Shown: one piece after another, positions 1-9,145 of the stretch | How the letters are laid out: every line of letters begins with the position of its first letter | Position numbering within the stretch: position 1 is the first letter of the stretch | Source of the DNA: Sphingobium naphthae | GTDB taxonomy: Bacteria; Pseudomonadota; Alphaproteobacteria; Sphingomonadales; Sphingomonadaceae | Direction: 5' to 3' | Assembly (NCBI RefSeq): GCF_020782235.1 | Contig: NZ_JAJGNO010000013.1 | Coordinates: 62,001 to 126,000 of the forward strand | DNA length: 64,000 nt | Translations under genes and position numbers: made by a program | Notes under the pieces: model-generated | What the model was told of the DNA's origin: nothing | Database searches by the model: none | What the model saw: the letters and a program-made list of their open reading frames with translations, nothing else

Positions 1-267
1 GGCGCGGGCTATGCGCTGGAAATGGCGGGTTTCAGCCTGACGCCGGGCGGCGGCGTCTATCTGCGCGATGGCGACACCCGCCTTTATGGCCGGGTCGAGG
101 CAGCCTACACCATCCCGCTGTCCGCGACGATCGGGGCCGGCGCGCGCGTGAGCGGCGATGATGTCCGCCCCTACGCCACCGTTGCGATGCCGCTCATCCC
201 CAAGCTGCGCGCCAAGGCCAATATCGGGCCGAAATATTATGCGGTGGGACTGACGCTCGGCTATTGA
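1..267 (+). CDS. C-terminal part of an outer-membrane-like protein (5' end outside window)
   Basis: The frame is open from the first base and runs through a possible internal ATG at 22 to a TGA at 265-267, so only about the last 88 residues are visible. They show alternating polar and hydrophobic stretches with many Gly and Tyr residues and end in ...LTLGY. A C-terminal aromatic residue is typical of outer-membrane beta-barrels. The specific family cannot be named from this fragment. It could also be a periplasmic beta-rich protein. Confidence 0.5.
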   Translation, partial: GAGYALEMAGFSLTPGGGVYLRDGDTRLYGRVEAAYTIPLSATIGAGARVSGDDVRPYATVAMPLIPKLRAKANIGPKYYAVGLTLGY

Positions 268-418
268 GGCTGAAGCCGACGGTTGTGGGCGCAGCGCGCA
301 ACCGGATCGAAGATGACCCTTTTCGCCGTGATCGGGGACCGGACCGCCTTCCGCCCTATGCGCGGCGGGCGCGAGCGGGCATAGTCCCCTCCTTTCCGCG
401 TCTAGGAGACGATTTTCC

Positions 419-1711
419 GTGACTTCCCGTGAGCTGACCGGTTTCCTGCCTCTGGATGATAGTCAATCTGCCGATGCCGACTGGCCACGGCGCCTGTCCG
501 ACATGGCGTGGCGCATAGGGTTCGGCGCGATCGGATGGCCCTGGTTGCTGGCCAGCCTGTCGGGCGGCGGCAAGGCGGACAAGCGGGCGTTGCTCGACGA
601 ACTGGGGCTGGCGCATGACGCCCTGCCCCATCTTGGCAGCTGGAAGGCGGATGTCGGTTTCCTGCGGCACATCGTGCGCGAAATCGCCCGGCTGCGCCCC
701 GCCCATGTCGTCGAACTGGGCGCGGGCGCATCCTCACTGGTGGCGGCGCGCGCGCTGCGCCTGCATGGCGGGGGGCAGTTGCACAGTTTCGACCAGCATG
801 GCGGCTTCGTCGACGCCACGCGCCACTGGTTGGCGGATAACGGCTTGTCGGTGGATATCCGCCATGCGCCGCTGACGCATGAAAGCGCGGACTGGCCGGG
901 CCGCTGGTATGCGCTCGACATGGTGCCGGACCAGATCGACCTGCTGATCATCGACGGCCCACCCTGGAGCGTCCATCCGCTGGTGCGCGGCGCGGCGGAC
1001 AGCCTGTTTGCGCGCCTGTCGCCCGGTGGCGTGGTGCTGCTGGACGATGCCGCGCGACCGGGCGAGCGGCTGGTGGCGCGGCGCTGGCGGCAGCGCTGGC
1101 CCCATATCGACTTCCGCCTGGTCAAGGACGGCACCAAGGGCACGCTGGTCGGGCGGCGGCGCGACGTGTCGGTGCCGGTCGCGAACGACAATGAGCGCGG
1201 GCGGACCTGGCGCCATGTGCGCCGCGCCGCCGGCATTGCGGCATTGGTCGGCGCGGGATGGATCGCGCGTGGCGAAATGGGCGAATTTCCCCAGCCGGCG
1301 CAGGCCAGCAGCTTCCTGGACGAAGCGGCCGCATCGCGCCGCGCGGGCCTGTTGCGGCAGGCCATGGCCTCCCAGGTGGAAAGCGCCACGCTCAACCCGC
1401 AGGAAATCGAGACCGCCACCGGCATCGTCTTGCCCGATCTGCCGCGGGATTGGCGCGTCACCGATGTCCAGCTGTTCCCGACGCCCGACAGTCCGGCCAT
1501 CGCCATGTCGCTGGAAACGCCGCGGGGCGAGCGCCTGTCCTTCTTTGCCGACCGCGCCGAAACGCCGGCTGAAGGCAAGCCGCTGATCGAGCGCCGCGCC
1601 GCCGATGTGATCGCCTATTGGGAAGCGGGCAACATGGCCTATGCGCTGACCGGCCAGGCAGCGCCGGCGCGCATCATGGAACTGGCCGGCGCCATCGCGC
1701 CATCGGGTTGA
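419..1711 (+). CDS. Class I SAM methyltransferase-like domain fused to an anti-sigma-factor-like membrane tail
   Basis: GTG start chosen because AGGAGA lies 9 bases upstream; 430 aa. Residues about 70-250 look like a class I SAM-dependent methyltransferase: glycine-rich motif VVELGAGASS (97-106), an acidic strand end near SFDQH, and DLLIIDGPP (174-182) followed by GGVVLLDD. After a basic linker there is one predicted transmembrane segment (about 270-284). The C-terminal part (about 300-430) has RDWRVTDVQLFP, AYWEAGNMAYAL and a final LA repeat that resemble the extracytoplasmic end of sphingomonad anti-sigma factors. The two halves would lie on opposite sides of the inner membrane. Methyl acceptor unknown. 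A gene fusion or a chimera of two adjacent genes are both possible; the frame is intact. Confidence 0.7.
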   Translation: MTSRELTGFLPLDDSQSADADWPRRLSDMAWRIGFGAIGWPWLLASLSGGGKADKRALLDELGLAHDALPHLGSWKADVGFLRHIVREIARLRPAHVVELGAGASSLVAARALRLHGGGQLHSFDQHGGFVDATRHWLADNGLSVDIRHAPLTHESADWPGRWYALDMVPDQIDLLIIDGPPWSVHPLVRGAADSLFARLSPGGVVLLDDAARPGERLVARRWRQRWPHIDFRLVKDGTKGTLVGRRRDVSVPVANDNERGRTWRHVRRAAGIAALVGAGWIARGEMGEFPQPAQASSFLDEAAASRRAGLLRQAMASQVESATLNPQEIETATGIVLPDLPRDWRVTDVQLFPTPDSPAIAMSLETPRGERLSFFADRAETPAEGKPLIERRAADVIAYWEAGNMAYALTGQAAPARIMELAGAIAPSG

Positions 1712-1754
1712 CGCGACCATTGAGACGGGCGGAGCGGCCTGCTAAGCGCCGCCC

Positions 1755-3536
1755 ATGGAGGATGTCCCGGTAAAATCCCACAGCGCGCGGCCCGCGCTCG
1801 GCAGTCTGGCGATGCTGTGGCGCTTCGCGCGCCGCTATCCCGGCCGGATCGCGGGCGCGCTGCTGGCGCTCATCGTCTCCTCCGCCGCGACGCTGGCCAT
1901 CCCCAACGGCTTCCGCCTGGTGATCGACAAGGGGTTCATGGGCGGCGGCGACATCAGCCGCTGGTTCGAATATCTGCTGCTGATCGTGCTGGTGCTCGCG
2001 ATCGCCAGCGCGTTGCGCTTCTATTTCGTGTCCTGGCTCGGCGAACGCGTCGTCGCCGACATTCGCAGCGCCACGCAGGCCAATCTGCTGCGCCAGGCGC
2101 CGCGCTTCTTCGAGGAAAATCGCCCGTCCGAAATCGCGTCGCGCCTGACGGCCGACACCGCGATCGTCGAACAGGTGGTCGGCTCCACCGTGTCGGTGGC
2201 GCTGCGCAACATGGTGACCGCCATCGGCGGCCTCGCCTATCTCTTCGCGCTGGCGCCCAAGCTGGCCGGCCTGCTGTTGCTGGGCATTCCCGTCATCCTG
2301 CTGGTGCTGATCGGCCTTGGCCGGCGCGTGCGGACCTTGTCGCGCGCCAGCCAGGACCGGCTGGCCGACATCGGCAGCACCGCGACCGAAGTGCTGGGCG
2401 CAATGAAGATCGTCCAGGCCTTTGGCCAGGAGCAGCGCGAGGCGGCGCGTTTCACGGCGACGGTCGAGCGCGGGTTCGCCACCGCGCGCCAGCGCATCCT
2501 GCTCCGCGCGACCATGACCGCGGTCGCCTTCGCCCTGGTCTTCGGCGCGATCACGGGCGTCATGTGGCTGGGCGCCATCGATGTCGCCGCCGGGCGGCTG
2601 TCGGGCGGCAGCATCGCCGCCTTCGTCCTGACGGGCGGGCTGGTCGCGGGCGCGTTCGGATCGCTGTCGGAGAGCTGGGGCGACCTGCTGCGCGGCGCGG
2701 GCGCTGCGAGCCGGCTGGGCGAATTGATGACGGCCGAGCCCGACATTCGCACCCCTGCCGCGCCGATCGCCCTGCCCGCCGGCGACCAGGGCGCACGGCT
2801 GAGCTTCAGCAACGTCCATTTCCATTATCCCACCCGACCCGATCAGGCGGCGCTGCACGGCATCGACCTCGACATCGCGCCGGGGGAGACGGTGGCGGTC
2901 GTCGGCCCTTCGGGCGCCGGCAAATCGACGCTCATTCAGCTGGCGCTGCGCTTCTACGATCCCGATGCGGGGACGATCCGGCTGAACGGCTGCGCGCTGC
3001 CGCAGATGGATCCCGCGTCCCTGCGGGCAATGATCGCGATGGTGCCGCAGGACAGCGTGATCTTCGCCGCGTCAGCGCGGGACAATTTGCGCTATGGCCG
3101 CTGGGACGCGAGCGACGACCAGATATGGGCGGCCGCGCGCGCCGCCAATGCCGAGGGCTTCTTGGCGGCACTGCCCGATGGGCTGGACAGTTTCCTGGGC
3201 GAAGGCGGCGCGCGCCTGTCCGGCGGGCAGCGGCAGCGGGTGGCGATCGCCCGCGCACTGCTGCGGGACGCGCCGATCCTGTTGCTCGATGAAGCGACAT
3301 CGGCGCTGGACGCCGAATCCGAACGGCTGGTGCAGGATGCCTTGGCCACGCTGATGCAGGGGCGCACGGTCATCGTCATCGCCCATCGCCTGGCGACGGT
3401 GCGCGCGGCGGACCGGATCATCGTGCTGGATGAAGGACGGATCGTCGAACAGGGCGATCATGCGGCGCTGATCGGGCGGGATGGCCTTTATGCCCGGCTT
3501 GCCCGGCTGCAGTTCCAGGACGGTCCCGCCGCCTGA
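1755..3536 (+). CDS. ABC exporter, fused permease and ATPase (MsbA/multidrug type)
   Basis: 593 aa half-transporter expected to act as a homodimer in the inner membrane. The N-terminal about 320 residues hold the six-helix ABC exporter membrane domain. The nucleotide-binding domain follows with Walker A GPSGAGKS (about 384-391), the signature LSGGQ (about 488), Walker B ILLLDEATSALD (about 508-519) and the switch His in IAHRLATV. Length and order fit lipid A/multidrug exporters of the MsbA class; the substrate cannot be told from sequence. It lies 43 bases after the methyltransferase-like gene on the same strand and may be co-transcribed. The ATG at 1755 is the first in frame and has no strong ribosome binding site. 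Confidence 0.9.
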   Translation: MEDVPVKSHSARPALGSLAMLWRFARRYPGRIAGALLALIVSSAATLAIPNGFRLVIDKGFMGGGDISRWFEYLLLIVLVLAIASALRFYFVSWLGERVVADIRSATQANLLRQAPRFFEENRPSEIASRLTADTAIVEQVVGSTVSVALRNMVTAIGGLAYLFALAPKLAGLLLLGIPVILLVLIGLGRRVRTLSRASQDRLADIGSTATEVLGAMKIVQAFGQEQREAARFTATVERGFATARQRILLRATMTAVAFALVFGAITGVMWLGAIDVAAGRLSGGSIAAFVLTGGLVAGAFGSLSESWGDLLRGAGAASRLGELMTAEPDIRTPAAPIALPAGDQGARLSFSNVHFHYPTRPDQAALHGIDLDIAPGETVAVVGPSGAGKSTLIQLALRFYDPDAGTIRLNGCALPQMDPASLRAMIAMVPQDSVIFAASARDNLRYGRWDASDDQIWAAARAANAEGFLAALPDGLDSFLGEGGARLSGGQRQRVAIARALLRDAPILLLDEATSALDAESERLVQDALATLMQGRTVIVIAHRLATVRAADRIIVLDEGRIVEQGDHAALIGRDGLYARLARLQFQDGPAA

Positions 3537-3545
3537 GCGGCACGA

Positions 3546-3875
3546 TCATTGGCCTGCTTCGCGCAGCCCCATTTGCACGACATGATCGAGAATGGCGGGG
3601 TGCAGCGGCCGTTCGAACGTGCAGCCCGATTCATGGCCCCGCGTCCACAGCACGCGCGCGCGCCGTCCTTCGAAGCCGGGGAGCATCAGCCACAGCTCGT
3701 CGCCCGGTCGCAATTTCATGAAGCTCTGCAGGCGAAAGCCGGTGACCGACAGGTCGGCGATGCGGCTGCTGAACCAGGTTTCGCCGGGCCGGCGCACCTT
3801 GATGCCGATCTGGACATGACGCCGCTCTGCGTTGCGGCGTTTGCGGTCCTGTTCGAAATGCGATTCAGCGCCCAT
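3546..3875 (-). CDS. PilZ-domain protein
   Basis: 109 aa, a single PilZ domain. The c-di-GMP binding signature is visible: basic RKRRNAERRH near residues 11-20 and DLSVTGF about 42-48, followed by the beta-barrel strands and a VLWTRG strand. The protein is probably a small cytosolic c-di-GMP receptor whose partner is unknown. It is convergent with the ABC exporter, with 9 bases between stop codons, and is not linked to a cyclase gene here. A second free PilZ protein lies at 31046-31396 and a PilZ domain is fused to the GGDEF-EAL protein at 56131-58752. Confidence 0.85.
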   Translation of the reverse strand: MGAESHFEQDRKRRNAERRHVQIGIKVRRPGETWFSSRIADLSVTGFRLQSFMKLRPGDELWLMLPGFEGRRARVLWTRGHESGCTFERPLHPAILDHVVQMGLREAGQ

Positions 3876-3949
3876 GGTCAGCCCTCATCGACATCATCGC
3901 GCCGCGGGGTAAGGAAATTGTTAATTTCGCCCCCGAAATGTCCGCGCAC

Positions 3950-3978
3950 AAAAAAAGGGCCGCCAGTGGCGACCCTTG
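3950..3978 (-). terminator. Rho-independent terminator of the tonB-exbBD operon
   Basis: On the minus strand the sequence forms a stem GGGTCGCC / GGCGGCCC with a 3-base loop, followed directly by seven T residues. It lies 84 bases after the second exbD stop codon and fits the end of the tonB-exbB-exbD-exbD transcript. Confidence 0.8.
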
Positions 3979-4061
3979 ATCAGTCCAGCTTTACTGAAAT
4001 CCCTTGAGCCTGTCGCGCGAAGGGGAAGTCCTTGGTTGCGCGACAGGTCCGAGACGGGACC

Positions 4062-4484
4062 TCAGAAGCTGCCATATTGTTCGTTGCCGACGAAACCCAG
4101 CTTGGTCACGCCCGCGCGCTTGATTTCCGCAAGCACCGAATCGACGACCACATAACGGGTCTGCGCGTCGGGCTGGAACTGCAGTTCCGGCTCGACCGGC
4201 AGGCGCAGCGACTGCTGCAGATACTGACGCAGGGTCAGCAGGTCGATCGGCGATCCGTTCCAGGTGATGACGCCACCGGCATCGATCGCGACCTTGTTCT
4301 TGACCGGGTCGATCACGCTGTCCGAAGGCGGCGCATTCTGCGGCAGGTCGATCTTCACCGCATGGGTCTGGATCGGAATGGTGATGATGAACATGATGAG
4401 CAGAACGAGCATGACGTCGATCAACGGCGTCGTGTTCATTTCCACCATCGGTTCGCCGTCATCGCGGCCGGCACTCATTGCCAT
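4062..4484 (-). CDS. exbD: Biopolymer transport protein ExbD (second copy)
   Basis: 140 aa. A short cytosolic N-terminus leads into MNTTPLIDVMLVLLIMFII, the ExbD/TolR transmembrane helix carrying the conserved Asp (D23) that takes part in proton flow, then a periplasmic domain ending in GFVGNEQYGSF. ExbD works with ExbB as a proton-motive-force motor that energises TonB. It is the last gene of the tonB-exbB-exbD-exbD operon, 24 bases after the first exbD. The periplasmic domain differs from the first copy, so the two are diverged paralogues. An alternative name is TolR, but no tolAB-pal genes are present. Confidence 0.9.
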   Translation of the reverse strand: MAMSAGRDDGEPMVEMNTTPLIDVMLVLLIMFIITIPIQTHAVKIDLPQNAPPSDSVIDPVKNKVAIDAGGVITWNGSPIDLLTLRQYLQQSLRLPVEPELQFQPDAQTRYVVVDSVLAEIKRAGVTKLGFVGNEQYGSF

Positions 4485-4508
4485 GGCGAATTCTCCTTGT
4501 TCGGCCGA

Positions 4509-4997
4509 TCAGAGGCGGGTGGAATTCGAACCGGGTTCCGGTTCGGAGATGAAGCCCACCCGCGGGAAGCCGGCGCGCTGCATCGTGTAGATGGTGCCGC
4601 CGATGCAGCGATAAGGGGTGTTGATGTCGCCGCGGATATGCACTTCGGGCAGATCCTCGGGCGTCAGATTTTCAACGCCGCCAGCCTTCTTGATGTCCGA
4701 TTCGAGCTTCGCGACGGCACGGTCGAGCAACTCGTCCGACGACACCGGCGTCATGCCCCAGAAGACCGCACAATTGCCATCGGCATTGGTGGTGATCGAA
4801 AGGGACACATTTTCCGGCTTCGTCGTCGTCGGCTCGAACGCCACCTTGGGAAGCTGCAGCTCAACCGTCTGGACGACGACCGGGACCGCGATGAGAAAGA
4901 TGATGAGCAACACCAGCATGACGTCGACGAGCGGCGTCGTGTTGATGTCGGACATCGGCTTGTCGTCACCGCCGTCGGAGCCAACACTCATTGCCAT
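4509..4997 (-). CDS. exbD: Biopolymer transport protein ExbD (first copy)
   Basis: 162 aa. The N-terminal MSDINTTPLVDVMLVLLIIF has the conserved Asp in the single transmembrane helix; the periplasmic domain is longer than that of the second copy and contains DLPEVHIRGDINTPY, a strand typical of the ExbD/TolR fold. It lies between exbB and the second exbD and is transcribed with them. Two consecutive exbD genes after exbB are common in sphingomonads and xanthomonads, where one copy can be specialised for particular receptors; which copy does what here cannot be read from sequence. Confidence 0.92.
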   Translation of the reverse strand: MAMSVGSDGGDDKPMSDINTTPLVDVMLVLLIIFLIAVPVVVQTVELQLPKVAFEPTTTKPENVSLSITTNADGNCAVFWGMTPVSSDELLDRAVAKLESDIKKAGGVENLTPEDLPEVHIRGDINTPYRCIGGTIYTMQRAGFPRVGFISEPEPGSNSTRL

Positions 4998-5124
4998 TGA
5001 TACTATCCTAACCTTGGTGTCGATGGCCCCCCGTCAACCTGGAGGCGAATTGGGAGCCATGGTCGGCGGGGAGCCGGGCGGTCGCAGCCGCCACCCGGTT
5101 CCCCAACCGGCGTCTTGAGACCGA

Positions 5125-5880
5125 TCAGGCCTTGGTCGGCGTGGCGGCCGGCTTGGCGACCGGAGCAGCCGGAGCGGCAGCAACGGTCGGCTTCACGGCG
5201 CCGTCCGAAACCAGATAGGCCAGCAGGTCGACGGTGAAGCCGTTCAGCTGTTCGGCGATCGCCTTGTTGCGGCGCTGCAGGAAGTTGTAGGCCAGAACCG
5301 CGGGAACGGCGACGGCCAGACCCAGAGCGGTCATGATCAGCGCTTCACCGACCGGGCCGGCGACGGCGTCGATCGAAGCCTGACCGGCGGCGCCGATCTT
5401 GATGAGCGCGCGGTAGATGCCGATAACGGTACCGAACAGACCGATGAACGGCGAGGTCGAACCGACGGTCGCGAGGAAGGCCAGGCCACCGTTCAGCGAC
5501 GAGTTGATCGCGGCTTCCGAGCGGGCCAGCGAGCCGTGCAGCCAGTCATGCGCTTCGACCGGATCCTTCAGCTTGCCATGCTCTTCCTGCGCCTTGATGC
5601 CGTCATCGACGATCTGCTTGTAGGCCGAGTTCTTCTCGAGCTTGGCCGACGCTTCGCGCAGCGAAGCCGAACGCCAGAAGGTCGCGCGGACCTTCTTGCC
5701 CTGGCTGATCACCTTCTGCTGTTCGATCAGCTTGGTGAAGAGGATGTAGAAGGTGCCAACCGACATGGCGCACAGGATGATGAACACGGTCCAGGCAATG
5801 GTGCCGCCCTGTTCGAGGGCTTCCATCAGGCCGTACGGGTTTTCGGCCTGGGGAGCCGCAGCTGCGAGATACATCAACAT
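5125..5880 (-). CDS. exbB: MotA/TolQ/ExbB proton channel protein
   Basis: 251 aa from the chosen ATG at 5880, which has GAGGGA about 10 bases upstream; an in-frame start at 5913 would add 11 residues without a better site. Three transmembrane segments are visible: one near the N-terminus (GTIAWTVFIILCAM), then the family signature ATVGSTSPFIGLFGTVIGIY, then ALIMTALGLAVAVPAVLAYN. The C-terminus is Ala/Pro-rich. ExbB forms the pentameric channel around ExbD and couples proton flow to TonB. It lies between tonB and the two exbD genes. Confidence 0.93.
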   Translation of the reverse strand: MLMYLAAAAPQAENPYGLMEALEQGGTIAWTVFIILCAMSVGTFYILFTKLIEQQKVISQGKKVRATFWRSASLREASAKLEKNSAYKQIVDDGIKAQEEHGKLKDPVEAHDWLHGSLARSEAAINSSLNGGLAFLATVGSTSPFIGLFGTVIGIYRALIKIGAAGQASIDAVAGPVGEALIMTALGLAVAVPAVLAYNFLQRRNKAIAEQLNGFTVDLLAYLVSDGAVKPTVAAAPAAPVAKPAATPTKA

Positions 5881-5952
5881 GTTCAAGACTTCCCTCTCAA
5901 TGAGATCAAGCAAGGGGAAGGCGGCGCCGGGCGCGCGCCTTGCCCGTTTGGA

Positions 5953-6615
5953 TTATTCCGGCAGACGCCAGGTGATGCGCCCGGTGTAGGTGTCGGGCAT
6001 TTCATTCCCATCCGAACCCTTGGCCGGCGTGAAGCGCGCGCGGCGCGGCAGCAGGCGGCAGGTCGCCTCGTCGAGATCGGGATGACCGGTCGAAGAGGTG
6101 ATGGTGCAGTTGGTCACCCGGCCGTCCGGCCCGATGTCCAGGCGGAAGCCGGCGGTACCCGAGCGTTCTTCGCGCTGGGCGCGGCTCGGATAGTCGGCGT
6201 CCGTCAGCCACCCACCCGGATTGCCGCGCGGCTTGGCGCGCGACGCAGCGACCGGCGGCGGCGGCGGAGCCGGCGGCGGAGGCGGCGGTGCGGCGACCGG
6301 CACCGGGTTGAACACCGGCGGCGGGGTCCGAACGGTCTGGATCGGCGGCGCGGGGGCCGGGGTCCGGACGATCGGCGGCGGGGCAACGACCGGCGGCGGC
6401 TCGACCGGCTGTTCCGGCGGCGGCGGCGGCGGTTCCTCGTCGGGTGGCGGGGGCTCCTCCTTCACGTCGATCACGTTCAGCTGTTCCGCCGCCTTTTTGA
6501 CATATTTCATGCCAAGACCGGTGACGAAGGCATAGCCGAGAACAGCGTGAATCAGGGCGACGATGACGATCGATATCGTGCGACTCGATCCTTGCGAGTG
6601 GTCAGCATAGGCCAT
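5953..6615 (-). CDS. tonB: Energy transducer TonB
   Basis: 220 aa, first gene of the tonB-exbB-exbD-exbD operon. An N-terminal transmembrane anchor with the functionally typical His (ISIVIVALIHAVLGYAFV, about 14-31) is followed by a long Pro-rich spacer (about 52-125, mostly Glu-Pro then Pro-Ala runs) that spans the periplasm. The C-terminal TonB domain runs from about 140 to the end, with GTAGFRLDIGPDGRVTNC and GHPDLDEATCRLL. It would transmit ExbBD energy to outer-membrane receptors such as the one at 52565-54868. AAGGAG lies 14 bases before the start. Confidence 0.93.
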   Translation of the reverse strand: MAYADHSQGSSRTISIVIVALIHAVLGYAFVTGLGMKYVKKAAEQLNVIDVKEEPPPPDEEPPPPPPEQPVEPPPVVAPPPIVRTPAPAPPIQTVRTPPPVFNPVPVAAPPPPPPAPPPPPVAASRAKPRGNPGGWLTDADYPSRAQREERSGTAGFRLDIGPDGRVTNCTITSSTGHPDLDEATCRLLPRRARFTPAKGSDGNEMPDTYTGRITWRLPE

Positions 6616-6869
6616 TCGGCAACGACACTCCTTAACTCATCTTACCAGTGGTTTATACAAATCAGCCAAAAACGACCCAAGCTGCCCGGGTTGATCCCGA
6701 CCACCTTTGGCCCCTGTCCGTTCATTTGCTACCGAGCAAACTCCTATCGCGGCGCATCGTGGCACGCAAACGCTTTATCGATGTCGCCATTTGCGTTTAC
6801 CATTTCCTATCAGAATGACTTGCCTGTGACATCCGCGCCACGGGCCGAAATGATAGGACGAACAAGTTG

Positions 6870-7754
6870 ATGAAACCCGCCACCGCCCCGCGCTGCCTGC
6901 GCCTCGCCTGCCTCATTTCCGCCGCACATGCGGGGGTTTTTCCGGCGTTTGCGCAGGAACCGCCGGTGGTAGCGTCATCATCCGCCACGGCCGCGCCTAC
7001 GACCAATGGATTAACCTATGCCGACATCGTCGATCTGGCGCAGGACGCCCCGCTGGTCGCTCATGTGCGGATTCGCAACAGCATCGCCTTGAAGGCGGAA
7101 CGCGCCTCCAACGTGCCGCAGGGGCATCGCCGCGTCTATATCGAGGCGGATGTTGTCGGACTGATTCGCGGCGAAGGCGGCATCAGCCCCAGCGTCACCT
7201 ATCTCTATGACGTGCCGCTGGACCGGCGCGGCAAGCTGCCCAAGCTCAAGAAGGACGAAGTCATCGTCTTCGCTCGTCCGGGCGGGCGGCCCGGCGAGAT
7301 CCAGCTGGTCGCTCCCGACGCGCAGGTATCCGCCACGCCCGAGAGCGTCGCGCGCGTACGGTCGATCCTGTCCGCCCTGGTCGCGCCGGACGCGCCGCCG
7401 CGCATCCTGGGTCTGGGCGAGGCGTTCCACGTCGCAGGCACGATCGCGGGCGAAGGCGAAACGCAGATTTTCCTGCGGACGGAAAATGGCGACCCGGTGT
7501 CGCTTTCCATCCTCCGCCGGCCGGGCCAGGCGCCGCGCTGGGCGGTAGCGCTGGGCGAGATCGTGGACGAAGCCGCTCGCCCGCCCGAGGAGGGCAGCCT
7601 GCTCTGGTATCGCCTCGCCTGCGGCCTGCCCCCCGCCCTGCCGCCGCAATCGGTCCGCACCCTGTCCGCCCCGGACGCGCAAGCCGCGCGCGCCGACTAT
7701 CAGCTGGTGATCACCGCGCTCGGCCCCTGTCGCCGGAGCCGCAGCGGCGGCTGA
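6870..7754 (+). CDS. Exported protein of unknown function
   Basis: 294 aa from the ATG at 6870, with AGGA about 10 bases upstream; a TTG directly before it is less likely. Residues 1-25 look like a signal peptide ending at AFAQ. The mature part holds a beta-rich segment (RRVYIEADVVGLIRG; SVTYLYDVPLDRRGKLPKLKKDEVIVFAR) and a second region with two Cys (ACGLPP, LGPCRR) near the C-terminus. I do not recognise a named family. It is divergent from tonB, sharing the 254-base region between them, and lies upstream of the homoserine dehydrogenase gene. Confidence 0.75.
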   Translation: MKPATAPRCLRLACLISAAHAGVFPAFAQEPPVVASSSATAAPTTNGLTYADIVDLAQDAPLVAHVRIRNSIALKAERASNVPQGHRRVYIEADVVGLIRGEGGISPSVTYLYDVPLDRRGKLPKLKKDEVIVFARPGGRPGEIQLVAPDAQVSATPESVARVRSILSALVAPDAPPRILGLGEAFHVAGTIAGEGETQIFLRTENGDPVSLSILRRPGQAPRWAVALGEIVDEAARPPEEGSLLWYRLACGLPPALPPQSVRTLSAPDAQAARADYQLVITALGPCRRSRSGG

Positions 7755-7832
7755 AGGCCGCTTTTCCTTGGACAGGCGGTCAGACACGGCTATCAGCGCG
7801 GCTTTGCGAACCAGAAAGGGAAACCAGCCGCC

Positions 7833-9137
7833 ATGACCAATCTGCACCGCCATGCCCCGCTGCGCGTCGCGCTCGTCGGTCTCGGCACGGTGGGCGGCGG
7901 CGTCATTCGGCTGCTGGAGACAAATGGCGACCTGATCGCGCGCCGCGCCGGCTGCCCGATCCAGATCGTCGCCATTTCCGCGCGCGACCGGAACAAGGAT
8001 CGCGGCGTAGACCTGTCGCCCTATGAATGGGTGGACGACATGACGACGCTGGCGACGCGCGACGATGTCGACGTGGTGGTGGAGCTGATCGGCGGCGCGG
8101 ACGGTCCTGCCCTGACGCTCGCGCGCCAATGCCTGACCGCGGGCAAGCCCTTCGTCACCGCCAACAAGGCGATGCTGGCCCATCATGGTCTGGATCTGGC
8201 CCGCCTGGCCGAAACCGGGGGCATCGCGCTCAAATATGAAGCGGCAGTCGCGGGCGGCATCCCGGTCATCAAGGGGATGCGCGAAGGCGCCGCCGCTAAC
8301 GAGATCGCGCGCGTCTACGGCATCCTCAACGGCACCTGTAACTATATCCTGACCACCATGGAGAAGGAAGGGCGCGGCTTCGATGACGTGCTCAAGGAAG
8401 CGCAGGAGCTGGGCTTTGCCGAAGCCGATCCCAGCTTCGACATCGATGGCGTCGACGCCGCGCACAAGCTGACCATCCTGGCGAGCCTGGCCTTCGGCAC
8501 CGAACTGGATTTCGACAGCATCGCGGTGACGGGCATCCGCCATGTCATCGCCGCCGACATCGCCGAAGCGGCAGCGCTGGGCTATCGCATCCGCCTGGTC
8601 GGCATGGCGCAAAATGGACCGGAGGGCCTGTTCCAGCGCGTCCACCCCATGCTGGTTCCGGTCGACCACCCGCTCGCCCATGTCGACGGGTCGCTGAACG
8701 CGGTCGTGGCGGAGGGCAATTTCGTCGGCCGCCTCTTCTTCCAGGGGCGCGGCGCGGGGGACGGCCCGACGGCGTCGGCAGTCGTCGCCGACCTGATCGA
8801 CGTGGCGCGCGACGAATATGGCGATGCCTTCGCCATGCCGGTTGCCGCCCTGACGCCCCAGCAGACGGCCGATGCCGGCGCGCGCATGGGCCGCGCCTAT
8901 CTGCGCTTCAAGGTCAAGGACCAGCCGGGCGTCCTGGCCGAGATCGCCGCGGCGACGCGGGACGCGGGCGTGTCGATCGAAAGCATGATCCAGCGCGGCG
9001 CCAACCAGGAGGATGGCGTGCTGGTCGCCATCGTCACTCATGCGGGCGAGGAGCGCTGCGTGCGCCAGACGCTGGAGCGGCTGGCCGGGTCCGACAGCCT
9101 GCTCGACACGCCGATGGTGATGCACATCCTCGACTGA
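7833..9137 (+). CDS. hom: Homoserine dehydrogenase
   Basis: 434 aa. Catalyses NAD(P)H-dependent reduction of aspartate semialdehyde to homoserine, the branch point to threonine and methionine. The N-terminal nucleotide-binding motif VGLGTVGGGVIRLL is followed by the catalytic domain with KYEAAVAGGIPVIKGMREG and the NGTCNYILTTM signature. The C-terminal about 80 residues (from YLRFKVKDQPGVLAEIA) form an ACT domain, expected for feedback control by an amino acid. AGAAAGGG precedes the ATG. The downstream glpX gene on the same strand is separated by an oppositely oriented small gene. Confidence 0.96.
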   Translation: MTNLHRHAPLRVALVGLGTVGGGVIRLLETNGDLIARRAGCPIQIVAISARDRNKDRGVDLSPYEWVDDMTTLATRDDVDVVVELIGGADGPALTLARQCLTAGKPFVTANKAMLAHHGLDLARLAETGGIALKYEAAVAGGIPVIKGMREGAAANEIARVYGILNGTCNYILTTMEKEGRGFDDVLKEAQELGFAEADPSFDIDGVDAAHKLTILASLAFGTELDFDSIAVTGIRHVIAADIAEAAALGYRIRLVGMAQNGPEGLFQRVHPMLVPVDHPLAHVDGSLNAVVAEGNFVGRLFFQGRGAGDGPTASAVVADLIDVARDEYGDAFAMPVAALTPQQTADAGARMGRAYLRFKVKDQPGVLAEIAAATRDAGVSIESMIQRGANQEDGVLVAIVTHAGEERCVRQTLERLAGSDSLLDTPMVMHILD

Positions 9138-9145
9138 TCCGCGCG

